Of a DNA stretch of 64,000 nucleotides, positions 33,080 through 45,114 are shown piece after piece; within the stretch, counting starts at the first letter, position 1; every line of letters begins with the position of its first letter. Under the pieces are notes generated by a model. It did no database searches, was not told where the DNA came from, and worked only from the letters and a program-made list of their open reading frames with translations. Source of the DNA: Lactifluus volemus (lineage: Eukaryota > Basidiomycota > Agaricomycetes > Russulales > Russulaceae); NCBI GenBank assembly GCA_022376515.1, contig WTXI01000017.1:434001-498000 (forward strand). Direction: 5' to 3'. The translations under genes were made by a program, and so were the position numbers.

Positions 33080-33560
33080 ATTTAAAATCACTAACGGGCC
33101 TGCTCCGCTCTGCAAACCGGGCATGCACGACTCGGAGCAGCTTCGATCGAAGGATCGCACATCGGCGGCAAGCGACTGGCACATTTCGCCTGAGCCTTAT
33201 TATTGCAGCGCAACGTTCTATTCCAATTTGAGAAGTGAAACCAAACGCAGGTCGTCTTTATGAAGGTATGCCAGAGTATTTCAGAAGGCCTGGGGTTTGG
33301 GTCAGCTAGAGGGAGTCCCGGGATGCCTGCGCTGGCGCTGGTGAACAAGCGACGATCGGCTACCCAGTAAGTTCGAAAACATTAGACCATCGGCGCCGGC
33401 GGGCCCTCCCACGCAAACTCAAGGGACGCATTGACCAAGTCGAGATTCACTATAAGGTGGCGCGTTCGTAGATCTTCGCTTGCCTGTCAGAGGTTGTAAT
33501 AGTGGTATTCGGAGGTGCATGTCCTATCAAGCTTTTCGCTTACCTTGTCCAGGCCATTTT
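33080..33560. repeat. Partial copy of the duplicated non-coding segments
   Basis: Shortened matches to 23270-23720 (gggcatgcacgactcggagcagcttcgatcg and following), showing that the segmental duplication extends up to the first DUF6535 gene. Confidence 0.5.
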
Positions 33561-33710
33561 CACTGGGAGTGGCGAGTCAGTAGCAAGTGCCTAAAAAGCG
33601 CCTCCGCAGGCCGTGCTTGGCCTCATGTGATTCAGAGAGAGCTTTATGCTATTGGCTGATAGTCGCACTCTTGAACGTGACCTCCGAACGTCTTCTCTTC
33701 TCTACGAATC

Positions 33711-35916
33711 ATGGCAGATCCTCGTGAAAAAGTTGTTAATATGAACCCTGCAGGTTTGTCACTTTTCCCTTGGCCTTCGCCATTTTCACCAACGTGGACT
33801 TTAGATGATCGCTTCAACGTGAAACGGGATAGGGAAAAGCCCGAACCCGCTGATAGCTCAGCAGCTCTCTTCACAATGTATTCCCAAATGGCGGAAATAG
33901 AACACAAGGAGACAGCTGAACGCTGGCAAAAAGATGCAGATGGCATTCTCATCTTTGTGAGTCCTCAGCTTTGCTTTCACATTTCTTCACACGTAATGTC
34001 AAAAACGATAGACCGGTCTATTCTCTGCTGCTGTTGCGGTGTTGGTCTCGGTGACCGTCCTCGACCTCAAGCAGCCAAGTTTTCAGGATACGTCGACATT
34101 CTATCTCGGGAACATCTATCTGCTTCTTGCCGGCGCCAACGGTTCTCATCCATCCATACCTGTTCCAGTTATGCCACCGCCGCTATCCCCCTCAAATTAC
34201 ATCAAATGGGTCAATGCGCTCTGGTTCTTGAGCTTGAGTATAAGCCTTACCTCTGCCATGCTGGCAACGATATTACAGCAGTGTGCCCGTCGATACCTCC
34301 GGATCACTCAGAGGCCTCAATACAGTCCACACGATGGGGCTCGGATTCGTGCATTCTTTGCCCGTGGCGTCGATTTGATGCGTTTTTCGTGGATGGTCGA
34401 AGCGATACCCACCATGATACACATCTCCCTCTTCCTGTTCTTTTCCGGCCTTCTCTTATACCTCTTCAATACCAGTCACTTTGTTTTTTGTGCCGTAGTC
34501 TGGTGGATTGCAGCTTCTGCTGTGGCCTACTTAGTGATAACATTTATGCCAATTCGCCGGCTGGATAGCCCATACCACGCACCGCTTTCTCCGCTGGCCT
34601 TTTGGGTTTATGCCGCCATATCATATTTGGTTGTCTTGGTTCTCCCCCATCTTATCTGGCTGAAGGGCAAGACATTGGAACACTTTCAATGCCTGGCAGA
34701 CAAATATCTCGCAGCATGTTCGCATCAAGGTATGGACAAGATGGCAGAACTGGATGCCCGGGAACAGTCACCGGACATAGACAGCTTCATCCTGAAGTGG
34801 ACGTTTGAAGCTCATTCCTTGGCCTCGGATTATCAGCTGGACAAGTTTTTCGAAGGCTTTCTTGCCTTTTATGACTCGGTCCGGACCATCCCGGATCAAC
34901 AACGCCGTCTCGCAACTTTGGGCTCCGGAGGGTTTGCATCTGCTTTGGCTGCATTCTTGAATCGTTCTTTGCTATCTAATTCAGTCTCCGATTCCGTCAA
35001 ACGAGCCCAATTCATAACGTGCGTGAAGGTCGCCGATGCAATCCATGTTACGGCCTTATGGGACCTACTTTCCCTGACTGCGGTCCAAAATGTGGTGCAA
35101 ACCGTTGAGACGGGGCTTTCTCTCAGACGCCGGAGTAGACCCGACGAGGAGATTGGTTTGTGTGCACAAACTATTGTTGCCGACATCATCGCAAAAGTCC
35201 AGCGAAGAGACGACAACGACGCCAATTGGATTACACTCGTTGTGGCCCAATTGGACAAACCGGAAGATGAAATCCGACGGTACCTCGCACATGGCGATAG
35301 CGTGTTACTTGCCAACTTGGTCCATATCACTAGCCAGATCTTCAAGGCTTCTTCTGGCATCACTCGGGATATGGCTGGCGACGCGGCATCGTACATCCTA
35401 CAATTACCCTACGAATTCGACGTGCAAAACACCCTTCCTGAACTGCAGCACTGCTTCTGTGACTTGTGGAATGAAATCATTCCAATCGCGAAGGAGAATG
35501 GGGATTCAAGCGTTCCTCACTTTATTCTCTACATGATTCGCAAAATTTACATCGACTTACATTATCAAGGCACTGGTGATGCCTCGACCGATCCCTTTGA
35601 CAAATTCCGGGTATCAATGTATCCTGATTGCAGTAACCCAGACCATCGCTCCTCAAAAAGAGCCGGCACTTCCTTGGCTGCGTGGCATCCCGCCAATACT
35701 ACCCCACACCCCCGAGATCCGTCCTCATCTAGTCATGTCTCTGACATGCAGGCAATTACTCTCTCTCCAGTCGCTCCTGAAAACCCTACCCCTCCTGTCC
35801 CCTCACAGCATGTAGATGGAGTTAGCACCGCTCCGCAACACGGCGAAGCAAACATCGTATCTGACCCCTCATTACTTCTATTCACCCGCAGCCTTCTCCA
35901 TGATCCTCCTCAATGA
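33711..35916 (+). CDS. DUF6535 membrane protein, copy 1 (699 aa)
   Basis: Exons 33711-33753, 33805-33956, 34012-35916 (700 codons with stop). Intron 1 (51 nt, stop-free) is supported by the same position in copies 2 and 3. The DUF6535 block is clear: MYSQMAEIEHKETAERWQKDADGILIF, then TGLFSAAVAVLVSVTVLDL, KWVNALWFLSLSISLTSAM, QCARRYLRIT, RAFFARGVDLMRFSWMVE, and more transmembrane helices (about 4-5 total in the first 270 residues). A long cytosolic helical part follows, with a Ser/Pro/Thr-rich tail. The family is a large Agaricomycete expansion of unknown function, probably membrane-anchored. Confidence 0.85.
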
Positions 35917-37680
35917 ACGAATCGGACCGTCTCTCGCGCCGGACGAACATCTTCATCTTCATTTCCAATTGCCGCCTTCCTACCCATTTGTCTGCAAGTG
36001 ACATCCTCTGTTGCTATAGCCGCCGCAATTTCAGGACCGTATAAATATTTCCAACAGGAGCGTTTCTAATCCGTTATGACCCCCTCATTAACCCCGCCAC
36101 AGCTGTCGGAACCGTCAGCTCCGTATGTCGTTCCAATCGGGACGTGAACCGTGAACCATCAGAGAATCCATCTTAATCTCTACATGGTTGAGGTGAGTCG
36201 TGCCAGTGGCTCATTGATATATTCTGCCTAGACGAGCTCTGCCATGAGGTCGCTCCGCCTTACGGTAATTTTTTGGGGTTCTTTACAACTTTTTCAAACA
36301 AATGGATCCTATTTCTTATTCGTTGGGATTTTACTCCCTGTATTTGTTCACACCCTATGTCCTCGCCGATTAAATGGTTCGTTTTCTGTTCCCGGTTTCA
36401 TGTGATTTGTCATGTATAGCTGTCGTAAGTGGTCGAGAAAGATACAGAACTTTGCCCAGACTGAAGCACCTCGAGTGTGGATTCACGGAATTGCCTTCGC
36501 GCCTTCAGTTCCCGATGCAGAATCTCTAAAGTATTAAACAGAAGAATACTTTCACCTACGGTTCAATTAGTGAGATGGGCGCCCATGCAACCAAGCCAAG
36601 CCGGCTCGGGATGGCTTACTTGGTCTTGACTATGTTCCGCAACTTGTAAACGGCGCGATTCCAGTACAGTACGAGGAGAGGTCGCAGTGGCCCGGAAGAG
36701 CGAGTAACTCTAGCTACCGCTCGGCAAATTCAGAGGTGACTCGGACGCCGTTGCCTCGCCCGCTCTCCTCTGACCTGCTCCCGCTCCTCTGGCTTGCTCA
36801 ATTACCCGCACAGGCTTCTCGCGGTAGTGCTTCCGTCTGCGTGCTGGCATCTGTTTAGCCCGCTGGCCTCACTTTCTGCCAGTGGCCACCTCACGACAGC
36901 TTGAACTGGCATCTCTCTCTCTCCGTTTCTATTTTCCGTTCCTGACTCACATCTCAACGGCGTCGCCTATACTCGATGCCTACTTTGGGCCACCCAATCC
37001 GTTACTCTGTGAGCAAATTCTGTACTTCGTTCTCTTGAGCGGGACACCAAGCACTGGCTCAAGTTGAGTTAACTTATTATTCCTCGGACGTATTATGTAA
37101 TATTCCTGATACGTTCGTCCTCGTGGCCGTCGCGCCTTCTTGGCGTGGCTGCCTCAAGAAAAGCAGCCCCTCTAGCCATGCGGAAGTCTACTAATCTAAT
37201 CCTCCCATTCCCGCTCACCTCACGCAGATCTCATAACGACTACCCTATCCGCGACAATCCACATCACAACGTTTCTGATGTCCAGACGACCTCAGCCGAA
37301 AACTAACGTCGCGCGTATGCTACTCTTTACTTGATCTAGGGTACTAAGCATACAGATTAACCGCCTTACAGGGTTCAAGTTCCTCAGGCGTTCACTCTTC
37401 GACCTCTTTCGCAAAGACAAATTGTCCCAAATCGGATCACCCGAGTCAGAGCCCCAAGATAGCCAGACAGCCCCCGGTGGCAAGAAAATTCCATCGGAGA
37501 CTGCTGAAACTGCGGAATGTGAGCGAAACCTCACGTGGAAGGAATGGCGTCAGCGGTGGAAAGAACAATCCTAATTTCGCCAGATTCGGTGTTGATCATC
37601 GGATTATCCCAATGACGGAAGGACCAGACGTTCTCATTTCGTAAGTAACTTATCTGCCCTCTACACCGTTGCTCTGTAAA
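35917..37680. other. Non-coding, decayed flank of DUF6535 copy 1
   Basis: Short words such as ctgtatttgttcac / ctcgcc (about 36335-36375) recur after copy 3 (about 59318-59375) and copy 2, so part is duplicated 3' flank. The rest (36400-37680) has only short frames and no recognisable gene. Confidence 0.4.
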
Positions 37681-37687
37681 TTCATTT

Positions 37688-37974
37688 AGGCGCTCGACTT
37701 ACCTTTGTCGGTTTGTTTAGGTGCTCGATGCATCTCCTCTGTCATTATTTAGGTACTTGAAGCACCTCCTCGTCGACTCAATTCAGGTACTTGGCGTACC
37801 TCTGCCGAAATGTTTAGGTGCTCGACGCACCTCTGTCAATTTTAGTTTATGTACCCAACGTACCTTCTCTGTTGATTTATTTTGGTACTGCTTACATGTT
37901 CGACGTACTTCCCCTGTGGATTTATTTAGGTTCTTGACGTATCTGTTTTGTCGATTTAGGTGCTCGATGCACTT
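37688..37974 (+). repeat. Array of nine short hairpin units
   Basis: Nine degenerate units of about 30-45 bp, each with a 17-nt core AGGTRC-TYGRY-GYACCT that can fold into a 6-bp stem with a 5-nt loop. Cores start at 37688, 37719, 37751, 37785, 37816, 37849, about 37895, 37928 and 37958. Two are perfect (37785: AGGTAC/GTACCT; 37816: AGGTGC/GCACCT) and differ by a compensatory pair. Units are separated by T-rich spacers ending in ttta. Confidence 0.7.
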
Positions 37975-39030
37975 TATCATTTCCAGCGTTTTCCGTCCTG
38001 CGCGATCTCTGCCAACTCATCACTGGTCAGCTACTGAAGTTTCCGAGCTGGAAGAGATTGACCGTACTGTTGTCAATATTTGTAAGGCACATCTCATCAA
38101 TTCCTGGCTGGTGTGCCACACACTTCTGTGGTTTTAGAGTGGATGCGCTCGAACGTGCGTCCTTTTCTCTGTCAGCTCTGAATGGAAGTAAAGTGGTGAT
38201 GTCTTACCAATGCATATTTCACCGTTTCTACTTGGTTGTCTTGCCGAGGGGTAGGCCATATCACGCCTCACTGGGTCCTCTTTACATGCTGGTGAACGCA
38301 AGGAGCTTCTTCAGTGCATAGCTTATGATGAAGTTCGGCACCCGCACCTGACGCCGGCACTTGGCACCATTTGAATATTAAGTAGTTCTTATAAGCCGAA
38401 ACATGCGTTCGCCTCAAGGATGTCACGCGTTCACCTCGAGGAACTGAGTTTTGATGCGTCGCCATTGGTTAGCGACACGCGTTTTCTTTTCTAACTTCTA
38501 AACCCGATCGGATCTAATGAACTCCCACATCCCCACTACTATCGTCGGATAACCTCAACCGACTTCTGTCACGTGGGATAAACGGGCGCGCTCAGCCCTG
38601 TGAGATGCGGGTTTGAGAAATGCGCAGGAAGCCATATTGTTTAATATAAGAAGGTGAGGGTCTTTCGGAAATGTATCATCCAGGCCAGGTTGCTAAAGAC
38701 GGTGAAAGTGGGCCCGCATGGCCCAGCATGTTCCTCCGGTGGCCCTAGCCAGACGCAGCGCCATGTCTCACGAGAGCCGCTCTGCCTACTCTGGCGCCAA
38801 AGATGACGTCGATGGAGGGGGATGGTAGGAATGAGGCGGCGCCCACGGGTTGTTAGTAGATTGTGTGATCGTGTGCGTGGGCACTTGGAAGGGTCGTGAT
38901 GTCAGTGCATAGGCATCCAAGTGTTCAATTGATGGCACGCTAAGACTTCCTCTGTCAAGGTGTGTTCTATGATATACATGCAAAAGAAAAGTCTGGGTGA
39001 TATTGTGATTCCATAAATCCGAGTGATGTA
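37975..39030. other. Non-coding region, nothing recognised
   Basis: Some words near 38110-38300 (ttagagtggatgcgc, tacttggttgtcttgccgaggggtaggccatatca) have weak counterparts at 44060-44190, indicating an old duplication. No gene was identified. Confidence 0.3.
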
Positions 39031-39034
39031 CTAA

Positions 39035-39790
39035 TTGACAACCTGCGATCCATTTACAAGCACGGAACCGTGCTTGGCATCTCGCCCATTCATGGCCTTG
39101 GCGGCATCTTCTCCATCCTCTCACTCGACTTCTAAGCATCGCTTTGATGTGATAGCGACAGTTGCGCCGCAGGGAGAAAACTCCCGCGAGTGTGCCGTGA
39201 AGGCCGGGGTGGTGGCGCGCTGACAAAGTCGGCAAAGGAGACAGTACTCCCTGCTAATGGGATGGGCAGAGGTTGCGTTGCCGTTGGCCACGTTGAAGGG
39301 GGAGATGCTGTGCACCTAGTAGAGGAGGCGGCGTGCCGTAAAAGGAGCCCGGATCAACGTTCGCATCGATACCATCCTCGCCATCCTCAACATCGGGGGC
39401 TGGGGAGCTGTGAGTAAAGACTTTCACGAATATGCCTCCCAAGCCCGTGACGTCCATACGGTGGTGTGAGAGAGGGAGGGGAGAGTTGGCGAAGGTGGTA
39501 GGCAAAGGAGTATAGGAGCGTGGCAACATAAAAATAGAATGAGAGAGAAATCCAGATCATGGGGTACGGACCTCGAACAACCCAACCAGCCAAGGATGAT
39601 GATCGTCATTACTACACACGCTCAGCTGCAGCTGCGCGTTCATCGGGAGACATTGTCTGGTGCTCGCCAATGTAAGTATCGATAAGTGCCTGTTGTGCTG
39701 GGGAGTTTGCATTGCGTCGTGCACGGTAAAAAAAAACGGCCCAGATGGTGTTGAGGTGATGATCGGTGAAAAATAAGTGAGCATCTGTTT
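39035..39790. pseudogene. Duplicated relic locus 1 (PQ-loop tail plus unknown minus-strand gene)
   Basis: Plus-strand 39060-39170 reads LGISPIHGLGGIFSILS followed by KHRFDVIATVA in another frame, resembling the third quarter of PQ-loop proteins. From 39210 to 39790 the sequence matches 42390-42960 (words gcgctgacaaagtcggcaaaggag, cgatgggcagagg, aagtgcctgttgtgctggggagtttgcattgc). The minus strand there reads QQALIDTYIGEHQTMSPDER-like sequence. The product of that part is unknown. Confidence 0.45.
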
Positions 39791-40599
39791 CGGGTTCTCC
39801 TCAGGCTAGTCGGAAACGAGAAGTGAGAAAGATAGGAAGGAGTAACGAACGTGATTTACGGCAGGAATTCCTCAAATGAGCGCCAGGGGCAAGGACGGAA
39901 TATGTAGAGGGTAAGTTAAGTTGAGCGGCATTGTAGCATAGGTCGAGCATAGATTGTACTGAGGCCTTCAGTTGCACGGGATATGGAACGCAAGACTTCC
40001 GAGACTAGGGAGAACGACTTTTGACATGCAGTGTGCTCTTGGTCTTTATAGGATGTCGTGCAATGCTGATGTGAGAGGGCCTTATGGAGAGTGTATAGGG
40101 ATACGACTTGAGACTTCATATCGTAGGTGTTTAGGGTTGCCAGAGGAAGTTCCCGTCTAAGGTGATTTCCATAATCAGACCCAGGACCGCTGCACGGAGG
40201 AATACAGGATGCTTTTGGTTTCGCCTTGCTCCCCCCGAGACGTACAAAGGCTGTCGGACTAAGGAACATGGGAAGCGAGAACGAGGTGCGTACAGAGATA
40301 TGCAGAGATGGGCATTCCAGGAGACTAGTGTCGGAAGAGGAGGGAACGAGTTGACAGCTCGACTGCAACCGTGACTGGAACTACCACCCACTAGTAAAAG
40401 GCTAGTCCCGAGCCAGCCACTCAAAATTCACACGCTTGCGTTTCGTTCCTCTTTATTTCCAGCTGCAAAATTTCCAGTTCCTTTATGACGAGCTCCATCG
40501 CATATGCAATCACCAAGATATTATTGTCGACATTTCATGGCTCTTGTTTCAATGTAAAGTAAAAATGTTGCAGACCCGATGAGATCGCCCATAAACGCC

Positions 40600-41537
40600 C
40601 ACGGATATAGGATTCTCCCTTGGCATGAGTCCCGCGTGGCACCTGGTCACGCAGCCATACTCTGCAGAAGCAATTTTCTGGACTGTGCAGCTCATTCCTC
40701 GGCTTATCAAAACCTGGCGTACCAAGTCCACCGAGGGCCTCTCACCCTGGCTCGTGTAAGCCCCCCTCCCTTCTTCAGAGAGATCAAGTAGTACACTGGC
40801 CGTAGTAACTTCCACAAACTGACCAATTTTCGCAACTTACGATTCGCGCTCAACAAAACAACGGATGCCTCTGGGGCATCGCGGCGCTCCCGCGCGGCGT
40901 TTACGTCATCGTGCAGCATCGACTCTTCGGGATCTTTGCTCTGCTCTCGTGGGGCCAGTGTCTGTTCTATGGTGCTGCGCGCTCTCGTACGTGGTGCACT
41001 GCCGTGTTGGGTTTCACACTCACCCTGTGGGGCGCGCTCGAAGTCGCATTTGTATTTGCTCTCCGCGTGAGTTGTGTCTTCTTTCATTTATGTTGGTGCT
41101 GAAAACGAGTGGTGGAGGGGAACGCACAATCAGCCTTCGTACAGACGCGGGACGCCCGCAAGCAAGACAGGCGTGAAGGATTTTGAACTCGGCCCATGAT
41201 CTTCACTGCTCTCCTGTAAGGGTCCGAAAAAGATATCGCTTAGTCAAGTCGTACCTCTCCTATTTTTTTTGCGTATTTGAGACCGCAGTTCTACGGGATT
41301 CGCGCCGTACTTTGCATCTCGCTCGCCTTCACGGAAATCGACTGCCTCGGCGGCATTTCCCCCGTCCTCTCGCTCGTCATTAGACATCGCTTCGACGCGA
41401 TAGCGGCAGCTACATACACTCTTGTCGTGGTTCGTTGTCTTGGGCACTTTTTCTGGCGCACCCTGATAATTAACAACATTTCCTCCGCCAACTGGGCTGT
41501 CGTTGACGTCGTGGCTGTGTTAATCTGGAGAAGGTAA
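40600..41537 (+). pseudogene. PQ-loop repeat membrane protein, damaged
   Basis: Exon-like pieces: AEAIFWTVQLIPRLIKTWRT and KSTEGLSPWLV (about 40669-40757, ending at a gt donor); CLWGIAALPRGVYVIVQHR, LFGIFALLSWGQCLFYGAAR and LGFTLTLWGALEVAFVFALR (about 40866-41066, then gtgagt); RPQFYGIRAVLCISLAF and TEIDCLGGISPVLSLVIRHR, FDAIAAATYTLVVV (about 41276-41430). This is the basidiomycete PQ-loop transporter-like pattern. The first PQ is PR. The stretch that should hold the second PQ motif is missing between CISLA and FTEID, and the exon 2-3 interval lacks a clean acceptor. Likely a pseudogene. Confidence 0.65.
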
Positions 41538-42150
41538 TGGACGGTCTCGTGCTCGTGTTAGTTTTGGTTCTCAACCCACGCGTCAGGAGTTCTCCATCAT
41601 GACAACTGTCAACACACCCGCCGTCACTGTTACCATCACGGGTCCTCAAATCACCACTTCGGGTACGTTTGCTCGCGCGGGTTGAAAATCGTACCTAACG
41701 AGATACTAGCATCTTACTGTGAAAATAATTTGTCAGTTGCGAAATTGTAACCACCGTGGAAAGTCCGAGAATCGGCGGTATTGTGCGACGACTGCGATCT
41801 CATTTGACTCAGTTGCTTCGAGGCGGTCAACGAGAGGTTTCCTTTATTGTTGGACCCTACTGTAGGTGCGGTCGGCTTCACCGTTGTTATGCGATCTGTC
41901 CTGTCTTGCGTGCGCCGGTGTTCACACAGGACCCTGGGGATAATCATTCCGCAGCTATATAGTAATGTCTGTAGCTGGGATGGAGCGGAGTGCCAAGTCG
42001 CTTTGAGTAGTCGATAGGGTATGACAGTTCGCTGATTATCGATCGCCATCCATGCTTTGTTGGGTCCGTGCTACTTGTGTTGGTATATCAACTGGCGTTC
42101 TAATACAACTAGGCCGATATCACTCGTGAGAAAAGGGAAGTTGCAAGTGA
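41538..42150. other. Non-coding region, nothing recognised
   Basis: Only short frames. No motif or repeat was identified beyond the end of the PQ-loop relic. Confidence 0.3.
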
Positions 42151-42960
42151 GAACCTAAGAACCATGGTGATAGACGCCTCTATGCTTCCGACTGGGATAA
42201 CTCCCTCAATGTCCTTGAGCGCGGCACAACTACGCGCGCACGCGGCTCGATCCAGTCCCTGCGCTGCTCGACTCGTCCTCCTCACCCTCACTCGGCCCCG
42301 TACTGCTGCTCCCAGATGTGCTATCACTCCTTGTTATATCACCCAGCGAGCAAACCCCCACGCGTACGCCGTGAACGCCGATGTTGTGGCGCGCTGACAA
42401 AGTCGGCAAAGGAGCCAGTGCCTGTGCCTCTACTGCGATGGGTAGAGGTTACTTTGCCATTTGTCACGGCGGCGGGAAAGGACGGGATGGTGTGTACCGG
42501 CAGCGGAGGCGGTACACCGTAAAAGGTGGGTCAACCAACGTCCGCGTCGATGCCATCATCGCCATTCTCAACATAGGGGGCAGGGAGCGGTGAGTAAAAG
42601 CCTTTTACAGGCATGCCGCTTAGGCTCGTGCCGTGCATATGATGGCTGTGAGAGGGGGAGAGAGCGGTAGTTACTCAACGAAGGTGGTGGGCGAGAAATA
42701 AAACTTTTGAATCCCAGAATGAGAGAGAGAAACCGAGATCGTGCTGTGGGACAGACCTTAATAGCCAGCCAAGGTTGATGATCGTCATTGCTTGGGCTTT
42801 CTCTGAGCGCCACACACGCTCAGCTGTAGCTGAGCGTTCATCGGGGGACACGATCTGATCCTCGCCAATGTACGCATCGACAAGCGCCTGTTGTGCTGGG
42901 GAGTTTGCATTGCACCGCCCGTCAAGGTAAACGGCCATTAGTGGACAGCAAAATAAACAG
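42150..42960. pseudogene. Duplicated relic locus 2
   Basis: Paralogue of 39190-39790. The minus strand opens with MAVYLDGRCNANSPAQQALV, followed by DAYIGEDQIVSPDERSATAE, from 42938 downward, the best-preserved N-terminus of this unknown gene. It then decays after about 60 codons. Product not recognised. Confidence 0.45.
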
Positions 42961-44440
42961 CTTAGATGGTGTTTAGGTTATGATCGGCGAAAAATAAGTG
43001 GGTAAATGACCTCCTTGCCCTCCGAAATGTTTCGACTATAGCCAGTACAATATTGCATTAAACGTTATGCCGCCTCGATCCATGTCTACAAGTAGTCATG
43101 TGACATGATAACCCTTTTCCTGCTGACCCCACCCCGTCAGACGTGATTGCTCCCACAATCGTCCTCTGACCCTGCCTTCCTTAAACAATACACTCCAAAC
43201 AGTTCTCATTCTTAACACGATCTATTATGCCTGAGAAAACTCGCCCGATACCGTGACTACATGTATGGTCATCTCAAGTCGATCTGAGTAATCCCTTTAT
43301 AGGGTTCCAGTCTTTCATCCGTTTGTTTCGCAGATGCAGATCGCACGAACCCCGAAATTCCCAGACGACCAAATGTTCTCACGTATCGAGAATGTCGCGA
43401 CAGGCGATGGCCCAAACAACTACGATGATGACTTTCCGAGGTTTAGTGTAGGGTGGTGATTGTTGGAGTTGCGCAAAAACCAGGGAACCTGTACCACCCT
43501 GTGAGTACCTTGCCTGTCACCTACACCGTCACTCTATCGGTTTATCTATGCGCTGACATGCGTCATCGTCATACCTAGCACACACTAGTCAACCGATTCA
43601 GCACAGCCTTCGTAAATTATGCGACAACTCCAAAACCTCATGGTTTGGAGCTGAAAGCCTCCAACCTCGATCTTCTAGGAGAATGCCTTCACAGGGCTCA
43701 CCCGGCGAGGCTAAGGCACCGAGGTGCCCCCATGGGCCGACGTCACATCAAATTCGGGTCACGGGGTCGTGGGAGGGCTCACATCACGTGTACAGGAGAA
43801 GCTGATATTCCGTGTCGTCAGGCGTGGAACGCATCGCGGACTCGCGGCACACCCACTATTCCTCCCCCCCGTTGTTTCAGGGTCTGACCTTGGAGACAAA
43901 CAACAACACTGGCTTTGACCCTCGCAGTCCACATTGTGGATGGCCACTGAAGTCGAAGCCAGAAGAAATTAGCTGTACCGTTGTAAATATATTTGCTTTT
44001 TTTGTTACAATTCTTCCTAGCTGCCACGCCTCACCTGCCGCCTGCGCCGCGGTTGGGCCTAAATGCATATTTTTTCTGTTAGACAACAACTTGAAAGGAA
44101 ATGAAGTAGTAATATCTTACTGACACATATTCTCTCACTCATCCACTTGGTCGTCTTTCTTGGAGGCGTACTCCATATCATGGGCTAAATGAGTCACGTT
44201 TTATATTGCCTAGGGTGTAGATATAAGGAAAGGATCAGAGGATCGAGTTGGGCAGGATTGTCAATGAAACGAGTTGGCACCTGGAACCCAGTACAGCATT
44301 CCGCTGACACCGAAACCTCGGCATGAAAGGTGTGGTGGAGGCACCTCCCGCCCCCTGGCACCCGCATCAAACACGGTAATACAGTGGGCGCCAATAGCGC
44401 TGGCCAAATATAGTGAATATAGTGAGTGTGAAATTGTCCG
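42961..44440. other. Non-coding region, nothing recognised
   Basis: About 1.5 kb with short frames only. The words gtgagtaccttgcctgtcacctacaccgt (about 43500) resemble gtaagtaacttatctgccctctacaccgt at 37641, so it is probably a decayed duplicate of the 37 kb region without the hairpin array. Confidence 0.3.
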
Positions 44441-44584
44441 AAGGGACAAGGACAAAGTAGTCTCAGTATCACTCACACGCTGTCACTGCCAGTGACAGCA
44501 TTGGCACGAGAACTATATGTATTCACATAAGGGACAAGAACAAGGTAGTCTCAGCATCACTCACACGCTGTCAGCATGAGAACT
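44441..44584. repeat. Imperfect direct repeat with a 21-bp palindrome in unit 1
   Basis: Unit 1 at 44441-44514 and unit 2 at 44529-44584 share aagggacaag, tagtctcag, atcactcacacgctgtca and gagaact. Unit 1 alone carries GCTGTCACTG-C-CAGTGACAGC at 44479-44499, a 10-bp perfect inverted repeat with a 1-nt spacer. Confidence 0.65.
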
Positions 44585-45114
44585 GAGGGGTCTACAGGGT
44601 ACTAAAGAAGGTATAAAGGCCCTAATGGCAGACAAATGATTGTGCTAAAATGGAATGGACTCGAGAGAGACCAATGTGAAAACACGAGAATCCTTCACTA
44701 GTATCTTAGCTAGCCTAGTAAGTGCTAAATCAGTCAACTGGTAAACATATCATGATCGTCGTCGCGTTGCGATCCCGATCTCAACACCAAATACAAGTAT
44801 GGCACCCCAGCGCTGGCACCAAGTAACGGCACTGGCACTACGTTTACCACACGTGTCCTGCTGGACGACTCCAGACGACGCCACATCAATCAATGGTTCT
44901 AGTCATTTTCCCATACTAGTACAGTATTCATAATCGTCTTTGTAACAATCATGTAGCTTCACAGCTTCACCCCTAATCCGCTCTCATCGCGGATGCATGA
45001 TTCGCGTTTTAGCCGATCACTATATTACCGCTTGGATTGTACTACCCCCACCCCACTCGCACTCCGATTGTACTCCACTCCCCCCTCGATTGTGACTGCG
45101 CATCCAACTCCGAT
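44585..45114. other. Upstream region of DUF6535 copy 2
   Basis: Non-coding; a C-rich stretch (about 45045-45090) precedes the start codon. It should contain the copy 2 promoter; no TATA box was seen. Confidence 0.35.

Noticed and set aside
37688..37974. Hairpin array as a CRISPR array
   Set aside because: Repeats and spacers are too short and degenerate, spacers are T-rich and similar to each other, there are no cas genes, and the genome is eukaryotic.
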